A program made the translations under genes and the position numbers. The notes below the pieces were generated by a model that was not told the origin of the DNA, did not search any database, and was given only the letters and a program-made list of their open reading frames with translations. Below, in pieces: positions 7,088 to 14,168 of a stretch of 22,250 bases of DNA (position 1 is its first letter; every line of letters begins with the position of its first letter). This stretch comes from an uncultured Eubacteriales bacterium (lineage in GTDB: Bacteria > Bacillota > Clostridia > Oscillospirales > CAG-272), in NCBI GenBank assembly GCA_900546635.1, contig URDS01000035.1, forward strand, positions 1 through 22,250, read 5' to 3'.

Positions 7088-7125
7088 AGCAAATTCAAGC
7101 GTCTGCTTCAGGAGGAACAAGATTT

Positions 7126-10125
7126 ATGATGAGAACGAAGTTGTCGGGAGCGCTGGCTCTCTTCCTGGCGCTGATCATGGCATTCGGCAGTCCGGCGGTG
7201 CTGGCTGCCGGGGATTCGACGGAGAAAGTTACCGATACTTCCGGCGGTCGTACCATGGCAGAGTGGAATGAGATTCTGAACACGATCGACTACGAGGCGT
7301 ATCTTAAAAAACACGCCGATTCCCCTAAAGGGAAAGGGACGGTTGTGATTGATGCCCTAAATTATCTGCCTGAAAAAACGACAGATACAGGCGTTAAAGT
7401 GCTGACGGATGTCGGCGGCGATATGGAAAAATCACTCTACACTTCATCCAGCGGCGTTGTGACCTGGAAGTTCAATGTTGAGCAGGCGGGTCTTTACAGC
7501 GTGAAGCTGGAGTGCTATACGGGAGATGCCGAACGGGACGAGGATGCCCGTGAAAAGTCTACGGATGTGGAGCGTATTCTGTATGTAAACGGCAAAGTGC
7601 CTTATTCGGAGGCGCGTACGCTGATTTTTGCAAAGCGCTGGGCGCCGTCCTATACGACGCATGAAGACGGCACAGTTGGGTTTCAGAAAGACGTCGGCGG
7701 CAATGACATTCGCCCCGATAATATGGCCGCAAATCTATGGCAAACCTATACGGTAAAGGATTCGACCGGTTATTATAAAGACGCGCTGCAGTTTTATTTT
7801 GAAGCAGGCGAAAATACAATTTCACTTGAAGCCACGCGCGAACCGATGAGCATCAAAGCTATCTACCTGTATCCGCAGGCAGATATGATATCGTATGAGG
7901 AATATAAGGCGCAGTACGATTACAAGCAGGGAACCGATGTGATTCGTTTGGAAGCGGAGTTCCCGACTGCGCAGTCGGACGAATCGATTTATCCTTTGAC
8001 CGACCGTACAAGCGCGATTACGTCTCCGCAAAATCCGACAACGCAGCTTCTCAATTTCATGGGCGGAAATGAAAACTTCAAGACGGTCGGGCAGTGGGCG
8101 GAATATGAGTTTGAAGTAAACGATGCGGGATTCTATGCAATTGCGCTTCGCTTCAAGCAGAATGATTTGTCCGGTATGTTTACTTCCCGAACGATTTATC
8201 TGGACGGAGAGGTTCCGTTTGAGGAATGCTATAATCTCCGCTTTGATTATTCCAAGGATTGGAAATGCGAAAACGTCACGGACGGCGAGACGGTTTTTGA
8301 GTTTTATCTGACGCCCGGCCGGCACACGCTGCGTATAGAAGTCGGACTCGGTGAATTTGCGGATATTATCCGTCAGGTAACTTCCTCTTTGAATAACATC
8401 AACGACTGTTATATGGAGATCCTCAAGCTGACGGGCGCGGATCCGGACGAGTACCGCGATTACGGTTTCTCCCGCCTGATGCCGAACACCATCAAGACGA
8501 TGCTGATTGAAGCCCGCAATCTGTACGCGGTTTCCGATTATATTACGGAGCTTTGCGGCGAAAAGGGTTCGCAGACGGCGACGCTTGATAAGGTTGCTTT
8601 CCTGTTAAGAAGAATGGGATCGGATGAAGATGAGATCGCACCCAATTTGAAGAACCTGAAGACGTATATCGGTACGCTCGGCACATGGTTGAACAGTGTG
8701 CGCGCTCAGCCGCTGCGAATTGATTACATAATGATTCAACCCGTTTCTTCCGAGATGCCGAGAGCGAGCGCAAGCTTCGGCCAGGCCGTAATGTTTGAGC
8801 TTCGCGCTTTCTTTGCAAGCTTTTTCACGGATTACAGCATGATGGGCGCGGTTTCCGAAGAAGCTGCCGATCACACGGTGGAAGTTTGGACCACACAGGG
8901 ACGTGACCAGGCGAAAATTTTGAAGAATCTGGTTTCCAGCGACTTTACGCCGGACAGCAACATCGGCGTAAACGTGAAGCTGGTTGCGGCGGGAACGCTG
9001 CTTCCGTCTGTGCTTTCCGGACAGGGGCCGGACGTTTTCCTCGGCGCCAGTGACGTAGACGTTATCAACTATGCAATCCGAAGCGCAACGTTGCCGCTGA
9101 ACGATTATGAGGGCTTTGATGAAATCATCAAAGAGTTCAACACCGAGACGCTCGTACCGGTCACGCTGTACGGCTCGACCTACGGTATGCCGGAGCGCGC
9201 GGGCTTTATGATGATGTTTGTGCGCATTGATGTTCTGGCGAACCTGGGACTTGAGATTCCGAAGACCTGGGACGACGTGCTGGCCATGCTGCCCGTGCTG
9301 CAGGCCAACAACATGTCAATCGGCTTGAACCGGCAGTACGATATATTCCTGTTCCAAATGGGCGGCGACCGCTTTGCAGATGACGGCCTTCGCTGCGACT
9401 TGGATTCCAATATTGCCCTTGAAGCATTTGAAAAATATACTCGTTTCTATACGGATTATTCTTTCCCGAACAAATTTGACGGGCCGAACCGTTTCAGAAC
9501 GGGAGAAATGCCGATTTTGATTGCGGATTATTCCACGACATATAATCAGCTGACTGTTTTTGCTACTGAAATCAACGGTCTCTGGGAGATGGTTCCGCTG
9601 CCCGGATCGATACGCGAGGACGGCACGGTAAACTATGATGCGTTCAACAATGTTGCGGCGACAATTTTGCTGCACGGCGCGAAAGACGAACAGAGCGCAT
9701 GGGAATTTATTCGCTGGTATTGCGGACATGAGGCGCAGGCTGCGTACGGCAGTGACCTTGTCACGACTATCGGCCAGGCGGCAAAATACAACACCGCAAA
9801 TATGTATGCGCTGGCAGAAATGCCGTGGACCACGCAGGAATACGAGGCCCTGATGGATCAGTTCAATAACCTTGCTGCGTACACGAATTATCCCGGATCG
9901 TATATTTTTGATCGCTATATTACCTTCGCTTATCTTGCGGTCATCAATGACGGCAAGGATCCGATTACTGAGCTTCAGAAGTATGTGAATACGATCAACA
10001 AGGAAATCACGAGAAAACGTGAAGAGTTTGATCTTCCCACATTGGAACTCGGAAAGACCTATGAAAATTCCCCGGAGGTTTATCAGCAGATGCAGGACTA
10101 TCTCGCTGAACGCGGCCTGAAATAA
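7126..10125 (+). CDS. Large secreted ABC transporter solute-binding protein with two N-terminal beta-sandwich domains
   Basis: It captures an extracellular substrate, probably an oligosaccharide, for the permeases encoded downstream. The 999 residues contain a signal peptide (1-28, hydrophobic core 7-20, likely cut at VLA|AGD) and two related carbohydrate-binding-like domains. These span about 71-250 and 272-437 and share the pattern AG.Y..., then an R.-aromatic-leader into ...G.VP (YVNGKVPYSEA against YLDGEVPFEEC). A helical linker follows (447-575), then a MalE-type binding domain (583-975) with SGQGPDVFLG, YGMPERAGF and PKTWDDVL. Usual binding proteins have about 400-450 residues, so more than half of this one is extra. 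No lipobox cysteine is present, unusual for a Gram-positive binding protein. ATG at 7126 follows GGAGGA; an upstream in-frame ATG at 7063 lacks a site and would bury the signal peptide. Substrate unknown. Confidence 0.88.
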   Translation: MMRTKLSGALALFLALIMAFGSPAVLAAGDSTEKVTDTSGGRTMAEWNEILNTIDYEAYLKKHADSPKGKGTVVIDALNYLPEKTTDTGVKVLTDVGGDMEKSLYTSSSGVVTWKFNVEQAGLYSVKLECYTGDAERDEDAREKSTDVERILYVNGKVPYSEARTLIFAKRWAPSYTTHEDGTVGFQKDVGGNDIRPDNMAANLWQTYTVKDSTGYYKDALQFYFEAGENTISLEATREPMSIKAIYLYPQADMISYEEYKAQYDYKQGTDVIRLEAEFPTAQSDESIYPLTDRTSAITSPQNPTTQLLNFMGGNENFKTVGQWAEYEFEVNDAGFYAIALRFKQNDLSGMFTSRTIYLDGEVPFEECYNLRFDYSKDWKCENVTDGETVFEFYLTPGRHTLRIEVGLGEFADIIRQVTSSLNNINDCYMEILKLTGADPDEYRDYGFSRLMPNTIKTMLIEARNLYAVSDYITELCGEKGSQTATLDKVAFLLRRMGSDEDEIAPNLKNLKTYIGTLGTWLNSVRAQPLRIDYIMIQPVSSEMPRASASFGQAVMFELRAFFASFFTDYSMMGAVSEEAADHTVEVWTTQGRDQAKILKNLVSSDFTPDSNIGVNVKLVAAGTLLPSVLSGQGPDVFLGASDVDVINYAIRSATLPLNDYEGFDEIIKEFNTETLVPVTLYGSTYGMPERAGFMMMFVRIDVLANLGLEIPKTWDDVLAMLPVLQANNMSIGLNRQYDIFLFQMGGDRFADDGLRCDLDSNIALEAFEKYTRFYTDYSFPNKFDGPNRFRTGEMPILIADYSTTYNQLTVFATEINGLWEMVPLPGSIREDGTVNYDAFNNVAATILLHGAKDEQSAWEFIRWYCGHEAQAAYGSDLVTTIGQAAKYNTANMYALAEMPWTTQEYEALMDQFNNLAAYTNYPGSYIFDRYITFAYLAVINDGKDPITELQKYVNTINKEITRKREEFDLPTLELGKTYENSPEVYQQMQDYLAERGLK

Positions 10126-10164
10126 AAGCGGACGCTTTTTCCGGAGCCGGTTTTACCGGCTTTT
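10124..10164 (+). terminator. Two tandem hairpins after the binding-protein gene, likely attenuator
   Basis: AAAAGC/GCTTTT (10124-10139, 4-nt loop) overlaps the stop codon. AGCCGGT/ACCGGCT (10145-10161, 3-nt loop) follows and ends in TTTT (10161-10164). They fill the 81-nt gap before the first permease. Weak partial terminators at this place are known to give more binding protein than permease; that role here is inferred. Confidence 0.55.
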
Positions 10165-10206
10165 GGGTTTCAACATTTCGGATATTATATAAAGGAGAAA
10201 AAATTC

Positions 10207-11154
10207 ATGTCAAACAACACGGCAGTAAAGCGTCCGACGGCAAGAAAAGATATGACGAAAGCGCAGTGGACATGGCGTGAAATGAAAAAGAACAAGGTCG
10301 CGTATGCGATGATCGCGCCTTTCATGATTCTGTTTTTCATTTTCACGGTATTCCCGGTTATTTTGTCTGTGGTGCTCAGCTTTACGGATTTCAACCTTTT
10401 GGAAATGCCGAGATTCCTCTTTATGGACAACTACATTCGGTTGTTCCTGGATGATGACATTTTCTTGCTTGCGGCGCAGAATACGCTGGTTTTTGCCTGC
10501 GTTACGGGACCGGTATCCTATCTGCTTTCGCTCTTTATCGCATGGTTTATCAATGAACTATCCCCGAAAGTACGTTCGGTTGTCACGCTGATTTTCTATG
10601 CGCCTTCCATTTCCGGATCGGTGTATCTTGTATGGCAAACGCTATTCAGTTCCGACTCTTACGGCTGGGTCAACGGTACACTCCTGAATATGGGCGTCAT
10701 TGACGATGCGGTTCTTTGGTTTGAAAATAAGAAATATACGATGATCTTGTGTATCGTCGTTGCGCTCTGGACCTCACTCGGTACGGCGTTTTTGTCCTTC
10801 ATTGCCGGTTTGCAGAACGTGCCGCGGCATTTGTATGAAGCCGGTGCGGTTGACGGTGTGCGTAACCGTTGGCAGGAGCTTTGGTATATCACATTGCCGT
10901 ACATGCGTCCTCAGCTTATGTTCGGCGCGGTACTTTCGATTACACAGTCGTTTGGTTTCGGCGGTATCGTAACCGCACTTTGCGGATTCCCGTCCGTTGA
11001 GTATTCCGCGCATACCATCATGCATCATCTGGATGACTACGGCGGACAGCGTTACGAAATGGGATATGCCTCGGCAATCGCGGTTATTTTGTTTGTCATC
11101 ATGGTTGGCGCCAACCTAATAATAAAGAAAGGATTATCGAAGATAGGACAGTAA
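10207..11154 (+). CDS. Sugar ABC transporter permease (MalF/UgpA-like), first pair
   Basis: It is an integral membrane subunit of a carbohydrate importer. About six transmembrane helices can be read (near 32-52, 90-116, 122-145, 178-200, 235-255, 285-305) in 315 residues, standard for the family. The cytoplasmic EAA loop that contacts the ATPase is EAGAVDGVRNRWQELWYITLP (split: EAGAVDG at 211, ITLP at 228-231). The N-terminal 30 residues are basic and cytoplasmic. ATG at 10207 has AAAGGAGA 8 nt upstream. Its stop is 1 nt from the next permease ATG, so the two are surely made together and likely form one heterodimer. The cluster has no ATPase gene. Confidence 0.9.
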   Translation: MSNNTAVKRPTARKDMTKAQWTWREMKKNKVAYAMIAPFMILFFIFTVFPVILSVVLSFTDFNLLEMPRFLFMDNYIRLFLDDDIFLLAAQNTLVFACVTGPVSYLLSLFIAWFINELSPKVRSVVTLIFYAPSISGSVYLVWQTLFSSDSYGWVNGTLLNMGVIDDAVLWFENKKYTMILCIVVALWTSLGTAFLSFIAGLQNVPRHLYEAGAVDGVRNRWQELWYITLPYMRPQLMFGAVLSITQSFGFGGIVTALCGFPSVEYSAHTIMHHLDDYGGQRYEMGYASAIAVILFVIMVGANLIIKKGLSKIGQ

Positions 11155-11155
11155 T

Positions 11156-12028
11156 ATGGCTAAATTAAGAACGCGCAAACATAAAGTTGTCCTCAGCCGC
11201 AGCGGCGGCGGCGATTTCGGGATTAATCTTTTCCTTGTCCTTATGGGCGCATTTATGTTTCTTCCGATGTTTTATGTTATTTGTCAGTCGCTAAAGCCGC
11301 TTGACGAACTCTGGATGTTCCCGCCGCGCTTTTACGTACAGCATCCTACGTTCTCCAATTTCGGAGACTTGTTCACATTGATGAGCGATAACTACGTACC
11401 GCTGTCAAGATACATATTCAATACTGTGTTTGTTTCGGTCACCGGTACATTCGGAAACCTGCTGCTTTCCTCTATGGCGGCCTATGCACTGGCGAAGATG
11501 AATTTTCCGGGGAGTAAATTCTTCTTCAACATGGTTGTGTATTCGCTGATGTTCCATCAGACGGTTACGGCGATTGCGAACTTTTTGACCATGAGTTCGC
11601 TGCACTGGCTGGACACCTATCTTGCCCGTATCGTCCCGGCTTTCTGCACCTCGCTTGGATTGTATCTGATGAAACAGTTCATGGAAACCGGCGTTTCGAC
11701 TGAGGTTTTGGAGAGCGCACGTTTGGACGGTGCCGGCGAGTTTAAGACTTTCTGGGTGATTGCAATGCCGATGGTTAAACCGGCATGGCTTACGCTGATG
11801 ATTGAGTCTTTCAAAGGTCTTTGGAACGCGGGCAGTTCGATTTACATTTACAGCGAGCAACTGAAATCGTTCAACTATGCGATCAATCAGATTGTTACCG
11901 GTGGTATTGCACGTGCCGGTGTGGGCGCGGCGGCAACGGTTATTATGATGATTGTGCCGATTACCGTATTTATTATCTGCCAGAGCAACATTATCGAAAC
12001 AATGGGCTCGAGCGGTATGAAGGATTAA
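11156..12028 (+). CDS. Carbohydrate ABC transporter permease (MalG/UgpE-like), first pair
   Basis: This is the partner of the preceding permease, 290 residues with about six membrane helices. The EAA loop is at 186-206 (ESARLDGAGEFKTFW then IAMP), with the conserved Asp-Gly. The MalG-type signature of a first helix followed by a long external loop (SLKPLDELWMFPPRFY, 45-60) is visible. ATG at 11156 is only 1 nt after the previous stop; a weak TAGGA site lies 8 nt upstream, so translation is probably coupled. It ends 16 nt before the Yip1-type gene. Confidence 0.9.
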   Translation: MAKLRTRKHKVVLSRSGGGDFGINLFLVLMGAFMFLPMFYVICQSLKPLDELWMFPPRFYVQHPTFSNFGDLFTLMSDNYVPLSRYIFNTVFVSVTGTFGNLLLSSMAAYALAKMNFPGSKFFFNMVVYSLMFHQTVTAIANFLTMSSLHWLDTYLARIVPAFCTSLGLYLMKQFMETGVSTEVLESARLDGAGEFKTFWVIAMPMVKPAWLTLMIESFKGLWNAGSSIYIYSEQLKSFNYAINQIVTGGIARAGVGAAATVIMMIVPITVFIICQSNIIETMGSSGMKD

Positions 12029-12044
12029 GGGGAGGTATTCTATA

Positions 12045-14150
12045 ATGAAAACTTTGAAAAAAATACTTCTTCTTTCGCTTTCGCTTCTGTTTGTGCTGAT
12101 GCCGGCGGCAAGCGCGGTGGAGCCTTATGTGACGTATACTTATGGCACAGACGGCTGGCCGCGTACATCGCCTACGGTGTACACGCCGATTATGAATGTG
12201 GATTCCGCCTATATAGGCCTCGAGAAAGCTATGGACGATCCGCGTGACCTCTTTGTAGATGATGACGGAAACGTCTATATCGTGGATGCGGCCAATAACC
12301 GTATAATTGTTACGGATTCGAACTTTAAGCTGAAATTTACAATTACGGATTTTATCAACGATCAGGGCATTCCGGACAGCTTTACCAATCCTTCGGGCGT
12401 CTTTGTTACGGATAAAAGCATTTATGTTTGTGATACCGACGCAAACCGGATTGTTATTTTTGACCGGGACGGAAATTTTGAAAGGATTCTCGGAAAGCCC
12501 ACCAGCGCGCTTTTCGGAGAAGAGTCTATCTACAAGCCGGTTGCGGTTGCGGTAGACCAGTATGATCGGATTTTCGTCATTTCCTCTACGACCTATCAGG
12601 GCGTAATCGTGCTGACGCAGGACGGTGAGTTTGCCGGGTTTATCGGCGCGCAGAAAGTTACATACAGCGTTTGGGAGATCTTTTGGCGCCGTTTCCAGAC
12701 GGAGGAGCAGAGAAAATCCTCTATGTCGTATGTTCCGACGGAGTATAACAACATTTCAATTGATGATGAGGGCTTTATCTATGTAACGTCTTCTTCGATT
12801 ACCGCCAGAAATCAATACGCGCAGATCAGAAATAAATCTTCCCGCTATTCTCCGGTTAAAAAGCTGAACGCAGTCGGTAAGGACGTTATGAACCGTTTGG
12901 CGCGTTTTGCACCGGCAGGAGAAGTCAATGTAACTTCTTCGAGCGTATCGAGATTGATAGACGTTGCGGTCGGCCCTGCGGGAACTTGGTCGGTCATTGA
13001 TGAAAAACGTCAGAAAGTATACACGTACGATCAAAACGGTCATTTGCTCTTCGCTTTCGGAGACAGCGGCGGACAGCTTGGCAACCTGACAAATATTGAG
13101 GCGGTTGCGTATCAGGGCGATTATATGCTTCTGCTTGACAAGAGCGACGATCTCTTTACGGTTTACAAACGCACGGAATACGGCGATATTCTGATTTCCG
13201 CTGTTGAAAATGAAAAAAATCGTCAGTTTGATAAGGCGATCGAGTACTGGCAGGAGATCTTAAAGCGCAATTCCAATTTTGATCTTGCCTATATCGGCAT
13301 CGGCCGTTCGCTGTATAATTCGGGAAATTATACCGAGGCCATGGAATATTATAAGGCGGCTTATGATACGTCCAATTATTCCGCCGCTTTCCAGGAAGTG
13401 CGAAAGCAGTGGATCAATGATTATTTCCTGTTGCTTCCGCTCGGCGCGATTGCACTGATACTTTTGTGGAGACTGTTCAGCAAATACACAAAGAAGAAAA
13501 ATCGGGATACTGCGCTTAAAGTCGGCAAGAAAACCTATTGGGAAGAATTGCTTTATGTATTCCATCTGATTTATCATCCGTTTGACGGATTTTGGGATTT
13601 GAAGCATGAAAAACGCGGCTCGGTGCGGGCAGCGGTGACGATTTTGGCGCTGACGATTCTCACGTTCTATTATAATGCAATCGGACGGGGATATATTGTT
13701 CAGCCGACGCCTGTTTATACGACGATTTTTTCGCAGGCCGTTTCCGTTTTGCTGCCGGTCATGCTGTGGGTGATTTCCAACTGGTGTCTGACGACGCTGT
13801 TTGAGGGCGAGGGCAGTTTCAAAGATGTTTTTGTGGCAAGCTGTTATTCGCTGTTCCCGCTTGTTTTGACGATACTTCCGGTTACGATTATCTCCAATGT
13901 TGTGCTGGCAACCGAGACCAATATTCTGACGTTGCTCACCAACATCGGCTTTATCTGGACGGGGCTTTTGCTCTTCTTCGGAAGCCAGACGACGCATGAC
14001 TACACGCTTGGCAAAAACATTGTTATGACTGTGGCGACGATTGTCGGAATGGCGATTGTCATGTTCATCGGCATTTTGTTTACGAGTCTTATCAGCAACA
14101 TGATGTCCTTTGTGACCAATATCGTCGTGGAACTGCAATACAGAATGTAA
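12045..14150 (+). CDS. Membrane protein with NHL-type beta-propeller, TPR-like repeat and C-terminal Yip1 domain
   Basis: Role unknown. The 701 residues read as a signal peptide (1-24, ending ASA), a beta-propeller of NHL type (about 60-370) with repeated units such as PRDLFVDDDGNVYIVDAAN and PSGVFVTDKSIYVCDTDAN, and a TPR-like helix pair (390-445, with AYIGIGRSLYNSGNYTEAMEYY). Then come a transmembrane helix (460-478), a basic stretch, and a Yip1-type membrane domain (about 505-700) with around five helices. The propeller and TPR should face outside, anchored by the helix bundle. ATG at 12045 has GGGGAGG upstream. Its place between two permease pairs suggests it belongs to the importer, perhaps as a scaffold or glycan-docking platform. 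Yip1 is a broad membrane family with no fixed function in bacteria. Confidence 0.8.
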   Translation: MKTLKKILLLSLSLLFVLMPAASAVEPYVTYTYGTDGWPRTSPTVYTPIMNVDSAYIGLEKAMDDPRDLFVDDDGNVYIVDAANNRIIVTDSNFKLKFTITDFINDQGIPDSFTNPSGVFVTDKSIYVCDTDANRIVIFDRDGNFERILGKPTSALFGEESIYKPVAVAVDQYDRIFVISSTTYQGVIVLTQDGEFAGFIGAQKVTYSVWEIFWRRFQTEEQRKSSMSYVPTEYNNISIDDEGFIYVTSSSITARNQYAQIRNKSSRYSPVKKLNAVGKDVMNRLARFAPAGEVNVTSSSVSRLIDVAVGPAGTWSVIDEKRQKVYTYDQNGHLLFAFGDSGGQLGNLTNIEAVAYQGDYMLLLDKSDDLFTVYKRTEYGDILISAVENEKNRQFDKAIEYWQEILKRNSNFDLAYIGIGRSLYNSGNYTEAMEYYKAAYDTSNYSAAFQEVRKQWINDYFLLLPLGAIALILLWRLFSKYTKKKNRDTALKVGKKTYWEELLYVFHLIYHPFDGFWDLKHEKRGSVRAAVTILALTILTFYYNAIGRGYIVQPTPVYTTIFSQAVSVLLPVMLWVISNWCLTTLFEGEGSFKDVFVASCYSLFPLVLTILPVTIISNVVLATETNILTLLTNIGFIWTGLLLFFGSQTTHDYTLGKNIVMTVATIVGMAIVMFIGILFTSLISNMMSFVTNIVVELQYRM

Positions 14151-14168
14151 GTAAAGGAGTGTGAAGAA

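Larger units (their letters stand above)
6162..7125. other. Long AT-rich intergenic region between divergent units
   Basis: This 964-bp stretch holds no convincing gene. Short open frames (for example around 6268-6547) lack ribosome sites and recognisable protein features. What it does hold: the ROK promoter, palindromes at 6251-6276, 6609-6628 and 6687-6713, the operon promoter at 6845-6873 and a leader of about 245 nt. The part 6277-6680 is strongly AT-rich with A and T runs (for example seven Ts and seven As around G6443) and shows nothing else I can name. Confidence 0.7.

Noticed and set aside
7063..7125. Upstream in-frame ATG start for the binding protein
   Set aside because: It has no ribosome site, falls in the alternating GC tract, adds an Arg-rich stretch before the signal peptide, and ATG 7126 has GGAGGA at the right distance.
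6880..7125. Known riboswitch or T-box in the operon leader
   Set aside because: I looked for c-di-GMP, SAM, TPP, glmS-like and T-box hallmarks and found none that fit.
13260..14138. A 292-codon minus-strand open frame opposite the Yip1-type gene
   Set aside because: It is an Arg/Gln/His-rich antisense shadow without a start site or recognisable fold.
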